Source: Pseudomonadota bacterium (GTDB taxonomy: Bacteria > Pseudomonadota > Gammaproteobacteria > UBA6186 > Azoamicaceae). Taken from it: 17,921 nucleotides of DNA. Position 1 is the stretch's first letter. Every line of letters begins with the position of its first letter. The translations under genes and the position numbers were made by a program. Shown in pieces: positions 1 through 6,532 of the stretch. The DNA is taken from NCBI GenBank assembly GCA_021848375.1, contig JAJZUR010000013.1, forward strand, positions 1 through 17,921, in the 5' to 3' direction. The notes beneath the pieces are model-generated. The model did not search any database. It had not been told where the DNA came from and was given only the letters and a program-made list of their open reading frames with translations.

Positions 1-122
1 CCGGGCTTTATACCAGATTTTTGGATAAAACCCTTTGTGCTGCCATTAAATAATATATCAAGGGCTTCTTTTTGCCCGCTGGGTTCCACTGTAAAATAAT
101 ACGGTTCATCATTTTCTCGCAT
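1..122 (-). CDS. 5' part of an unrecognised gene, cut by the window edge
   Basis: The minus strand is open from an ATG at 122-120 to the left edge, about 40 codons, with an in-frame TAA just upstream of the ATG. The peptide begins MRENDEPYYFTVEP and continues with a mixed charged and hydrophobic composition that looks protein-like. No signal peptide, membrane segment or known motif is visible in this part and I do not recognise the family. A candidate promoter lies directly upstream, with its -10 only a few bases before the ATG and no Shine-Dalgarno sequence, so the message may be leaderless. The gene is divergent from pncC. The short open length makes the call tentative. Confidence 0.45.
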   Translation of the reverse strand, partial: MRENDEPYYFTVEPSGQKEALDILFNGSTKGFIQKSGIKP

Positions 123-128
123 AGATTA

Positions 129-156
129 AGTATACAATATTTTGTTTGTTTGATAA
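129..156 (-). promoter_or_regulatory. Candidate sigma-70 promoter for the left-edge gene
   Basis: On the minus strand TTATCA (156-151) and TATACT (134-129) are separated by 16 bases, matching 4/6 and 5/6 of the consensus. A start about seven bases downstream of the -10 would fall at or next to the ATG at 122. This is read by eye only. Confidence 0.4.
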
Positions 157-190
157 GCTTTCATTATGCTTCATTTCGAAGGTCAGTAAG

Positions 191-688
191 ATGAAATTAG
201 AAGAAAAACTTTTGGAACTCTGTCAGCAACAACAGTTAACATTAGCTTTAGCGGAATCCTGTACGGGGGGCTCTGTTGCTGCACGCTTAACGCAAATACC
301 CGGCGCCTCCAAGTGTTTTGCTGGATCCCTTGTCTCTTATCAAGATCTGGTTAAAAGAGCCGTGCTTCTTGTTCCTGAAACTGTTTTAGCTACTTATGGT
401 GCAGTGAGTCAGGAAACCACGACGGCAATGTTAAACGGCGCGCTATCGCTTTTTTCAGCCGATGTTGCTGCAGCTGTTACCGGCATTGCTGGCCCAACTG
501 GCAGTACCAATCAAACACCGCTTGGAACGGTTTTTATAGCGCTCGGTGGCAAAGGTTTTCAACCAGAATCCTGGAAGTTACAGTTGCAGGGTACTCGATC
601 ACAAATTATTCACGACGCTGCCGAGCAAGTTCTTGTAAAGTTATTGGAATTTGTCACTAAAAATGGTGACACAAAAAGATCTCTCTAG
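191..688 (+). CDS. pncC: Nicotinamide-nucleotide amidase (CinA C-terminal domain protein)
   Basis: This 165-residue cytoplasmic protein is a stand-alone CinA C-terminal domain, the same length as E. coli PncC. The family deamidates NMN to nicotinate mononucleotide, returning the NMN released by NAD-dependent DNA ligase to NAD synthesis. Visible family motifs are AESCTGG near residue 22, GSLVSYQDLVK around 45-55 and TGIAGPTG around 98-105. The N-terminal MoCF-like domain of full CinA is absent. I chose the ATG at 191 because GAAGG lies about eight bases upstream. An in-frame TTG at 146 would add 15 residues without homology. The gene is monocistronic, and its stop codon lies inside the hairpin that terminates the opposing gene. 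A weak promoter (TTGTTT 142-147, TATGCT 165-170, 17-base spacer) is possible. Confidence 0.93.
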   Translation: MKLEEKLLELCQQQQLTLALAESCTGGSVAARLTQIPGASKCFAGSLVSYQDLVKRAVLLVPETVLATYGAVSQETTTAMLNGALSLFSADVAAAVTGIAGPTGSTNQTPLGTVFIALGGKGFQPESWKLQLQGTRSQIIHDAAEQVLVKLLEFVTKNGDTKRSL

Positions 689-712
689 AGTGGATTAGGC
701 TCTAGAAAGATC
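673..712 (-). terminator. Rho-independent terminator of the cysteine-rich membrane protein gene
   Basis: Arms 678-690 and 700-712 pair over 13 positions with one mismatch (683/707) around a nine-base loop. On the minus strand the second arm is followed immediately by five T (673-677 on the plus strand are A), giving a standard intrinsic terminator for transcription arriving from 737-1096. The stem contains the pncC stop codon (686-688), so the two genes share this DNA. In the plus direction no T run follows this stem. Confidence 0.75.
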
Positions 713-713
713 G

Positions 714-742
714 ATTGCTGCTATGAATTTCAGCAATTATTT
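714..742 (+). terminator. Weak hairpin after pncC, possible plus-strand terminator
   Basis: ATTGCTG (714-720) pairs with CAGCAAT (731-737) over seven bases with a ten-base loop, followed by TATTT. The stem is short and AU-rich, so termination strength is doubtful. It is the only candidate for ending pncC transcription, since the larger stem just upstream lacks a plus-strand T run. Confidence 0.35.
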
Positions 743-1096
743 AGGGTTGCACATGCAACGGCATCTGCAACAACATAAACTGATGTTGTAGATCCAGCCG
801 AAAATTAAGCCGGAAATAAAGCCATCTGCAAAACCCCAAAGACCGCCAAAGACGCCCCCCATCATGGTTGGGGCATATCCGGTATACACAGAACCCATGA
901 GATGCACCATGGCAACACCCCAATGATGCGTCGCCGCCGTCCATCCCAAAAATAGTGTTCCTAGGGCGCAAACAAAGCCGCCTGCGACTGCTAATGCTAA
1001 TGGGCTTAATCGGCATCGGTAGCACTTCTTATACTTACCGCCTTCTTTACTACATTCCCCTTCCGATCCCATTTGACCTGCTTCATATTTGGACAT
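737..1096 (-). CDS. Small two-pass membrane protein with a cysteine-rich C-terminal tail
   Basis: This 119-residue protein has a polar N-terminus (residues 1-30, Cys15, Cys25, Cys28), a hydrophobic segment at about 31-54, a short linker with GSVYTGYAP (68-76), and a glycine-rich hydrophobic segment at about 77-103 ending in WIYN. The pattern GYAP followed by GGLWGFADGFISG recalls a widespread family of small holin-like membrane proteins. I recall that pattern from memory and assign no function. The unusual part is the end: six of residues 108-116 are cysteine, interspersed with arginine. Ten cysteines in 119 residues is extreme for a membrane hairpin. The ATG has a strong Shine-Dalgarno sequence (AAGGAG) with good spacing, a promoter lies upstream and a terminator downstream, so it appears to be an independently transcribed real gene. 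Confidence 0.8.
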   Translation of the reverse strand: MSKYEAGQMGSEGECSKEGGKYKKCYRCRLSPLALAVAGGFVCALGTLFLGWTAATHHWGVAMVHLMGSVYTGYAPTMMGGVFGGLWGFADGFISGLIFGWIYNISLCCCRCRCMCNPK

Positions 1097-1135
1097 TGCA
1101 CTCTCCTTAATGCGAACATCATTTATCTATTCTAG

Positions 1136-1165
1136 ATTATAATAGCTTTTTTAAAATTGTCTGAA
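1136..1165 (-). promoter_or_regulatory. Promoter of the cysteine-rich membrane protein gene
   Basis: On the minus strand TTCAGA (1165-1160) and a perfect TATAAT (1141-1136) are separated by 18 bases, placing the start about 35 bases before the ATG at 1096. The near-palindromic ATTATAAT also offers a plus-strand TATAAT (1138-1143) for trmL, but without a recognisable -35. Confidence 0.5.
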
Positions 1166-1191
1166 TCTATGGCAAATTGACCTATTACTTG

Positions 1192-1659
1192 ATGTTTAAA
1201 ATTGTGCTATATCAACCCGAAATTCCACCTAATACCGGCAATATTATGCGTCTTGCCGCCGTCACAGGCTGTTCTTTGCATTTAATAAAGCCTTTGGGAT
1301 TTAGTTTGGATGATAAATATCTTAAGCGCGCAAATCTCGATTACGAAATGAAAAGGCTTCCGCTTCTATATGACAGCCTTGAAGATTATCGCGCCCATTA
1401 TCCGCATTCAACTTTATACTTTTGTTCTACCAAAGCACAAACGCTTTATACTGATGCTCGCTTTCGAGCAGGAGATAGCTTGGTTTTTGGTCCTGAAACA
1501 CGTGGATTACCAGAGTCGCTGCTTAACCTAAGCCCACCAGAACAAAAGATTTTTATTCCCATGCAGCCGCAGCAAAGAAGTTTAAATTTGGCGAATGCCG
1601 TCGCGATTGTTACCTATGAGGCTTGGCGACAACAGTCTTTTACAACAAAATTCGAATGA
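1192..1659 (+). CDS. trmL: tRNA (cytidine/uridine-34-2'-O)-methyltransferase TrmL
   Basis: This 155-residue SPOUT-fold methyltransferase 2'-O-methylates the wobble nucleotide of tRNA-Leu isoacceptors using S-adenosylmethionine. The N-terminus IVLYQPEIPPNTGNIMRL (residues 4-21) is the family signature. The SAM-binding trefoil-knot motifs follow as VFGPETRGLP and then IPMQPQQRSLNLANAVAIVTYEAWRQ at the C-terminus. The length equals that of E. coli TrmL. The ATG at 1192 gives the standard N-terminus; an in-frame TTG at 1177 would add five residues. No strong Shine-Dalgarno sequence is seen. The stop codon overlaps an ATG (ATGA at 1656) in the frame of the porin that follows, so the two may be cotranscribed. 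Confidence 0.96.
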   Translation: MFKIVLYQPEIPPNTGNIMRLAAVTGCSLHLIKPLGFSLDDKYLKRANLDYEMKRLPLLYDSLEDYRAHYPHSTLYFCSTKAQTLYTDARFRAGDSLVFGPETRGLPESLLNLSPPEQKIFIPMQPQQRSLNLANAVAIVTYEAWRQQSFTTKFE

Positions 1660-1700
1660 AGCATTATACTTTAAAAAATGCAAAAATGGATGGTATCATT

Positions 1701-2810
1701 ATGTCGTATTGTAGGAAGTGGATTCTGCCACTGTTTATTTCTGGCCTGCTGGTTGGCGGAGTCCAGGCTGTTGAATCTACAGATTCTACGGACTCTGGGT
1801 TACCATTGAGTTGGGATGTCGATGTTCAAGCGGAATTGATTTCTAATATGCATGGTGGTTATAGAAGACGATCGATTGCTGATGGTAATGTGCATGTAAC
1901 AGCTACTTATAACACCGAAAATGCAGATCTGTGGGCTAATGGGCAATTTACGCTGGGATTTATTGGAATTGATACCACCAGTAAAAATGCGAATTATCCG
2001 GGATCTTTGCAACATGTCAGTGGGATTCAGGCGAATTCTGCCGTGCAATTATCCGATTTGGCCTATCAACAGAAATTTAATGAGAACTTGACAGTGCGTG
2101 TGGGTGTTATGGATATGAACAGTTTCTTTAACACCACAACAGAAGGCTTTTTATTATTAAATAGCGCTTTTGCACTATACTCAACCCTGAATCAAAATAC
2201 TTTAGTCGCGACCTTTCCTTTTCCTGGATTTGGCGCGATGTTAGAATATGATTTCGATAGTATTGGAACTCAAATTGGAATTTTTCAAGGAGATCCACAG
2301 CATCTTGATACGGTATTTGGCCGAGGTTATATGGCCATTGCAGAAGTCAAAGACAATATCGTATTAAATCAAGATGAGTATCTTTCCTTGTTATTTAAAG
2401 CAGGCGCTTGGTATTATAGACAACCCAATCCTTTTATTGGTAAAAACACCTACGGTTTATATATTAATCCTGAAATACATTGGGTTGCTGATCGTGACCG
2501 AGAATATGGCGTTTTTTTACAATGGGGAGCAGCGCCACAAAAGAAAAATTTAGTTCGCGATTATATTGGTGCTGGGGTACATTTCAAGGCATTATTTGAA
2601 GAACGTAAAGAGGATAGTCTGACCTTGGGGGTAGCAAATGCTACCATTCAGGGTGCTCGTGCAGAAACCGTTTATGAAATTGCCTATGCGATTTATTTGA
2701 CGAAAAACTTAAATATAATTCCAGATTTACAATATATCATACATCCGCGCGGGATCTATCCAAATGCTTTTGCAGGACTTATTCGCTTAAACTTTGATCC
2801 CTTGATATAA
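1701..2810 (+). CDS. OprB-family carbohydrate-selective outer-membrane porin
   Basis: This 369-residue protein begins with a clear Sec signal (MSYCRKW, then hydrophobic ILPLFISGLLVGGV, cleavage expected after QA). The mature part reads as alternating beta strands with the OprB pattern: LSDLAYQQKF and VRVGVMDMNSFF in the first third, then LLNSAFALY, TFPFPGFGAMLEY, and near the end IIPDLQYIIHPRG followed by a closing strand. Members are 16-stranded barrels that pass sugars across the outer membrane. The substrate cannot be read from the sequence. I chose ATG 1701 because it gives a normal signal peptide. In-frame ATGs at 1656 (overlapping the trmL stop) and 1686 are alternatives. A TATACT at 1665-1670 could be a private -10. 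The stop codon abuts the convergent rlmJ stop with no base between. Confidence 0.85.
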   Translation: MSYCRKWILPLFISGLLVGGVQAVESTDSTDSGLPLSWDVDVQAELISNMHGGYRRRSIADGNVHVTATYNTENADLWANGQFTLGFIGIDTTSKNANYPGSLQHVSGIQANSAVQLSDLAYQQKFNENLTVRVGVMDMNSFFNTTTEGFLLLNSAFALYSTLNQNTLVATFPFPGFGAMLEYDFDSIGTQIGIFQGDPQHLDTVFGRGYMAIAEVKDNIVLNQDEYLSLLFKAGAWYYRQPNPFIGKNTYGLYINPEIHWVADRDREYGVFLQWGAAPQKKNLVRDYIGAGVHFKALFEERKEDSLTLGVANATIQGARAETVYEIAYAIYLTKNLNIIPDLQYIIHPRGIYPNAFAGLIRLNFDPLI

Positions 2811-3638
2811 TTAAAGTGAGCCAATATAATAGCGTCCAGCGCCAGAAACGGATAATGTTTTCCAGAGCCACGGCAACCAGGTGCGACATTTTTCCTGGAA
2901 TTTCCAAGGGGCATTAATCACGCACAACCCGCATCCATAGAGTGATAATGGTGAATCTTTTGGGTAAATGCTAAGATCAAGCTCAAGGATCGCTTGGTGG
3001 TTCAATGCATATAGCGCATTTAAAAATTTCTTAACCGCACGTTCATCTTTTAGGGGATACCATAGGGCGTATACTCCCATTGGAAATTTTTTTAGACCCT
3101 CTTTCACGGCAGTAATCATCTGTTCCCAGTCTTCTTTTTGCTCAAACGCTGGATCCATCAAAATGAGCCCACGTTTTTCCTTAGGCGGTAAATAGGCTTT
3201 TAAAGACTGAAAACCATTCTGATGGTGTATGGCAATTCTCGGATCAAAGCTTAAATTACGTCTTAGCAGATTATGCTCTTCTGGATGTAATTCAATTAAT
3301 ATTAGTCGGTCATTTTCTCTTAGTAGATGCTTTGCAATAAAGGGCGAGCCTGGATAGTATTGTGGATATTCATAGGATTGAATAATGTTCATGTATTCTT
3401 GAATAATCTGAGGGGTATCGGTATCTAATGCGTTACCTATTTTGGCTATTCCAGTACTGGATTCATGGGGTTTTTTGCGGAGGTGCTCCTGCATTGGATA
3501 AATCCCTGAACCCGCATGCGTATCGAGATAACAAAAAGGTTTTTCTTTGTATTTTAAACATTGAATAAGCTCAATTAAGACCAGATGTTTAAATACATCC
3601 GCAAAGCTGCCGGCATGATATCCGTGTCGATAATTCAT
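2811..3638 (-). CDS. rlmJ: 23S rRNA (adenine-2030-N6)-methyltransferase RlmJ
   Basis: This 275-residue Rossmann-fold enzyme transfers a methyl group from SAM to A2030 of 23S rRNA. The family start YRHGYHAGSFADVFKH (3-18) is clear, followed by YLDTHAGSG (37-45, SAM-binding motif), YYPGSPFIA (94-102), ELHPEEHNLLR (116-126), the catalytic motif at 162-165, and GVYALWYPL, with INAPWKF near the C-terminus. The catalytic tetrad is DPAF instead of the DPPY of E. coli RlmJ. The Asp and aromatic residues are kept and the second proline is replaced by alanine. Length matches the family. AGGA lies about six bases before the ATG. The gene is divergent from the HExxGH protein and converges on the porin. 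Confidence 0.95.
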   Translation of the reverse strand: MNYRHGYHAGSFADVFKHLVLIELIQCLKYKEKPFCYLDTHAGSGIYPMQEHLRKKPHESSTGIAKIGNALDTDTPQIIQEYMNIIQSYEYPQYYPGSPFIAKHLLRENDRLILIELHPEEHNLLRRNLSFDPRIAIHHQNGFQSLKAYLPPKEKRGLILMDPAFEQKEDWEQMITAVKEGLKKFPMGVYALWYPLKDERAVKKFLNALYALNHQAILELDLSIYPKDSPLSLYGCGLCVINAPWKFQEKCRTWLPWLWKTLSVSGAGRYYIGSL

Positions 3639-3679
3639 TTATATTTCCTAAAAGCGCCATCCACCTGATTCTAAAATAT

Positions 3680-3685
3680 ATTATA
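3680..3685 (-). promoter_or_regulatory. Candidate -10 element for rlmJ
   Basis: A perfect TATAAT reads on the minus strand at 3685-3680, about 42 bases before the rlmJ ATG. No good -35 is visible at the expected distance (TTCTAT at 3709-3704 is poor), so the call rests on the -10 and the position. Confidence 0.35.
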
Positions 3686-3701
3686 CCTTATAAAATTTTT
3701 T

Positions 3702-3710
3702 TGATAGAAT
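3702..3710 (+). promoter_or_regulatory. Extended -10 promoter for the exported HExxGH protein
   Basis: TGATAGAAT at 3702-3710 is an extended -10 (TG, one base, TAGAAT). It would start transcription around 3717, about 34 bases before the ATG at 3751. The upstream DNA is AT-rich (T run at 3696-3702), which suits an extended -10 promoter lacking a -35. It lies back to back with the rlmJ -10. Confidence 0.4.
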
Positions 3711-3750
3711 CGCTTTCTAAATAACCTAATGTGTTAAGAGAGATTGAGAA

Positions 3751-5001
3751 ATGCTAAAGCAAGTCATGGTTAGCCTTTTTATTGTTAGTAGTTTATTTTC
3801 TAACATTGTTTTGGCCAAAGCCCATTATACTGATGCCACTAATGAACAAATCCAGATGAGCGAAGAACAGAATTCCGCTCGCGATGTCAGTGTTCAGATC
3901 GATCAATATTATTCCCCGATGGTTGGCGGCGATTTGATGATCACCACCATGCGAGGATATCAAGCACTGGATAATTTTATTCCCACCTCTGCTGGTGATC
4001 GCAGCGGTCCCCTTATTTTGGGTAGATTAGCAAAGCTTGTTGTCATTGAAGGAACGGTGGTTGGTTTACAAATGGTGACTCAACATGAAGTCTTTGGTCA
4101 TGGCTTTAGAGCCAGAGAGTTCCATGTTCCCACGCATTACCATATTACACCTTGGAGTGGCGCTACCTATTTAAATGCATTTAAATACAACCAACTCTCC
4201 TTAAGTGAACAAGCAGCACTTGAGACAGGCGGTCTGGAAGCAACCACCCTGCTTGCTAAGCAGTTGCGTAATCGCTGGATAAAATCAGACACCATTGACA
4301 GCCGAGAAGCACAGCTTTATTTCGAAAGTAATTTAGATCAGACATTATACATTTTAAATACGAGGCTCTATAAAGATGGTCGTGTTGCCGGCAATGGGCA
4401 CGATGTGGTTGCATATATCAATACCGTCAATGAATGGTACCAACGCCCTGTGCTTACTGCTTGCCGTTTAAGAAAACAAGTATTATTAGATTTCTTAGAT
4501 CCTTACCTCTTTTATTCCTTGTATTCCATGGGTAACTATATTATTGATGGCGAACAATCTTTTGAATACCCAATGATTAACATCGGCGAATATCGCTATT
4601 TACCAGCCGCACGCATGGTGTTAGCGCCATATGGGCCAGAATATCAATTAAATAATTTTATTAAGGGACCTGAACATACCATTCAAGCTGCCATTCGGTA
4701 CGGAAATACAGGCGGGCGCATTTCAAGTGGTTTAACTCTGGAAACAACTCGTTTGATATCCTCAGATCTCCTAACTATTGATGGCAGAGCCGATGTGTGG
4801 AACCAACCTAAGCTATTTAGAGCCAATGCTGGTCTTAGCCGCGCTGCGTTTGGTGGCGCACTATCCTTAATCGCGCGTTATAAAATAGCTTCATGCGTAG
4901 AGATTATGGGCCAAGCTGGTTATAAAACATCCGGCTATATTCCCGGTGAAGTGTTAAAGCATAGCCCGATATTACGCATTGGGTTTTCGGCGTTTTTGTA
5001 A
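3751..5001 (+). CDS. Exported protein with HExxGH putative zinc site and barrel-like C-terminus; family unrecognised
   Basis: This 416-residue protein starts with a Sec signal peptide (MLKQVMVSLF onward, likely cleaved after LA-KA near residue 24). Residues 112-117 are HEVFGH followed by Gly, preceded by a hydrophobic helix (95-111). This matches the HExxGH zinc motif of dipeptidyl-peptidase III (M49), one residue longer than the usual HExxH. Conserved-looking acidic positions 46 to 51 residues later (ETGGLEA, Glu158 and Glu163) could supply the third ligand of a gluzincin. From about residue 305 alternating polar and hydrophobic strands end in LRIGFSAFL, like the closing strands of an outer-membrane barrel. 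The sequence is otherwise unlike M49, which is much larger and cytoplasmic. Function is unknown; a membrane-associated zinc peptidase is inference. The ATG has purine-rich GAGAGATTGAGAA upstream. It converges on cvpA with eight bases between stops. Confidence 0.75.
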   Translation: MLKQVMVSLFIVSSLFSNIVLAKAHYTDATNEQIQMSEEQNSARDVSVQIDQYYSPMVGGDLMITTMRGYQALDNFIPTSAGDRSGPLILGRLAKLVVIEGTVVGLQMVTQHEVFGHGFRAREFHVPTHYHITPWSGATYLNAFKYNQLSLSEQAALETGGLEATTLLAKQLRNRWIKSDTIDSREAQLYFESNLDQTLYILNTRLYKDGRVAGNGHDVVAYINTVNEWYQRPVLTACRLRKQVLLDFLDPYLFYSLYSMGNYIIDGEQSFEYPMINIGEYRYLPAARMVLAPYGPEYQLNNFIKGPEHTIQAAIRYGNTGGRISSGLTLETTRLISSDLLTIDGRADVWNQPKLFRANAGLSRAAFGGALSLIARYKIASCVEIMGQAGYKTSGYIPGEVLKHSPILRIGFSAFL

Positions 5002-5009
5002 ATATCCAA

Positions 5010-5645
5010 TTAATCAGCCGGTTCTTCACCCATGCTTTCTTCCACTGCGATTGGTGATTCTTCTCGCATGCCGAGCTCTGCATTCGTTTTTTTGACTGTG
5101 TTGCGCAATGTAATTGCGGGTTCTGTCTGTTCCATTTGTTTCTTAGGATTCTCATACATTTTCTTGATATCTTCTGGAATTCTGGCTTTGATCCAGTCGG
5201 TTAAAGGCTGAAATTTAGGAATTAATACTGAATCTTTTAACAAAGGATCTTGACCAATATTCATGGGCTCTATTAAAACAAGCACGATGCCAACGATTGC
5301 AATGCCAAGGGCAAATCCGAATAAGGTTCCGATAATGCGATCGGGAATACGAAATTTCGTCACTTTAATCACTTTTGAAATCAAGTGACTGAGGATCCCG
5401 CCGATGATAACACTGATGAGTACAATAAGAACAAAAGCGACCGACAGGCGGAGTAAAGGAATCGTAATTAAAGAAAAATGAGCAGCCAGCGGTTCACTGT
5501 ACGCTAACCCTAACATGATGGCAATTAACCAGGTGACAAAAAAGATTGCTTGGCGAACAAATCCAAGAATCAAGCCAAACAAAACAGAAATAGAAATAAT
5601 TCCTATGATCCCATAATCAATTCCGTTTAATTGATGCATTTCCAA
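5010..5645 (-). CDS. cvpA: CvpA family inner-membrane protein
   Basis: This 211-residue protein has the CvpA layout: four hydrophobic segments at about residues 12-30, 34-50, 60-88 and 103-127, and the family motif GFVRQAIFFVTWLIAI between the first two. It ends in a charged, probably cytoplasmic or periplasmic tail rich in Glu, Lys and Pro. CvpA is needed for colicin V production in E. coli and affects envelope stress resistance; its molecular role is not settled. In E. coli cvpA lies near accD and purF with folC and dedD between, while here it follows accD directly after 23 bases, so the cluster is condensed. The best start is TTG at 5645, seven bases after AAGGAG. The ATG at 5639 sits 13 bases from it and is the alternative. 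Confidence 0.9.
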   Translation of the reverse strand: MEMHQLNGIDYGIIGIISISVLFGLILGFVRQAIFFVTWLIAIMLGLAYSEPLAAHFSLITIPLLRLSVAFVLIVLISVIIGGILSHLISKVIKVTKFRIPDRIIGTLFGFALGIAIVGIVLVLIEPMNIGQDPLLKDSVLIPKFQPLTDWIKARIPEDIKKMYENPKKQMEQTEPAITLRNTVKKTNAELGMREESPIAVEESMGEEPAD

Positions 5646-5668
5646 GATTCATCTCCTTTTTCATGCTG

Positions 5669-6532
5669 TTAGGCGCTTTGTGGCTGATGTAAAATTTTTC
5701 CCAAAAGACTTGCGATGGTATCTCTTAATTGACGACGATCCACCACCATGTCAATGGCTCCTTTTTCCAATAAAAATTCACTGCGTTGAAAACCTTCTGG
5801 TAAGGTTTCGCGAACTGTTTGTTCAATAACGCGCGGGCCGGCAAACCCTATCAATGCTTTGGGCTCAGCAATATTGATATCCCCGAGCATTGCAAGACTG
5901 GCTGAAACACCCCCCATGCAGGGATCCGCCATCACAGAAATATAGGGTAGCCCAGCTCGCGCCAATTCTGCTAATGCCGCGCTGGTTTTACCCATTTGCA
6001 TTAAAGAAATTAAGGATTCTTGCATGCGCGCGCCCCCGCTCGTTGCAAAACAAATATAAGGTATTCGTAGTCTTAAGCAAGCATTAACGCCTTGCACAAA
6101 ACGCTCACCAACTGCAGCACCCATTGAACCGCCAATAAAGGCAAATTCAAAGGCGGCCGCAACAACCGAAATTCCTTTCACTTGCCCGCGCATCACCACT
6201 AAAGCATCTTTTTCTCCAGTCTCTTTTTGAGCAGCGCTTAAACGATCTTTGTACTTTTTAGTATCTTTAAATTTTAAACGATCTTCAGGTACGACTTCAC
6301 TTGCAATTTCTTCTCGTAGATCGGGATCTAAAAATTGATCTAACCGTTTTCGGGCAGTTAAGCGCAAATGGAAAGCACATTTTGGACAAACGTCTACATT
6401 GCGTTCTAGCTCAGAACGAAACAAAAAAGCTAAACAGGCTGGACATTTGATCCATAGCCCCTCTGGGATTTCTTTTTTCTTAACCGCATCAGTGCGGATC
6501 TTAGAAGGAAGTAACCTTGAAAACCAACTCAT
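5669..6532 (-). CDS. accD: Acetyl-CoA carboxylase carboxyltransferase subunit beta
   Basis: AccD pairs with AccA to transfer the carboxyl group from biotin on AccB to acetyl-CoA, forming malonyl-CoA, the first committed step of fatty-acid synthesis. The 287-residue protein has the N-terminal zinc ribbon with Cys30, Cys33, Cys49 and Cys52 (CPAC and CPKC pairs), then the crotonase-like core with GGSMGAAVGERF, ATSGGARMQESLISLMQM and GFAGPRVIEQTVRETLPEGFQ. Length fits the family (about 290-305). The start ATG overlaps the truA stop by four bases (ATGA), a sign of translational coupling, and AAGGAT lies ten bases upstream inside truA. accA is not in the window. Confidence 0.97.
   Translation of the reverse strand: MSWFSRLLPSKIRTDAVKKKEIPEGLWIKCPACLAFLFRSELERNVDVCPKCAFHLRLTARKRLDQFLDPDLREEIASEVVPEDRLKFKDTKKYKDRLSAAQKETGEKDALVVMRGQVKGISVVAAAFEFAFIGGSMGAAVGERFVQGVNACLRLRIPYICFATSGGARMQESLISLMQMGKTSAALAELARAGLPYISVMADPCMGGVSASLAMLGDINIAEPKALIGFAGPRVIEQTVRETLPEGFQRSEFLLEKGAIDMVVDRRQLRDTIASLLGKILHQPQSA

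Noticed and set aside
146..190. Upstream TTG start for pncC adding 15 residues
   Set aside because: The added residues are not family-like, and the ATG at 191 has GAAGG at good spacing and yields the standard 165-residue length.
3751..5001. Assignment of the HExxGH protein to peptidase family M49
   Set aside because: Only the short motif matches. Length, signal peptide and the lack of the EECRAD-type second motif argue against true membership.
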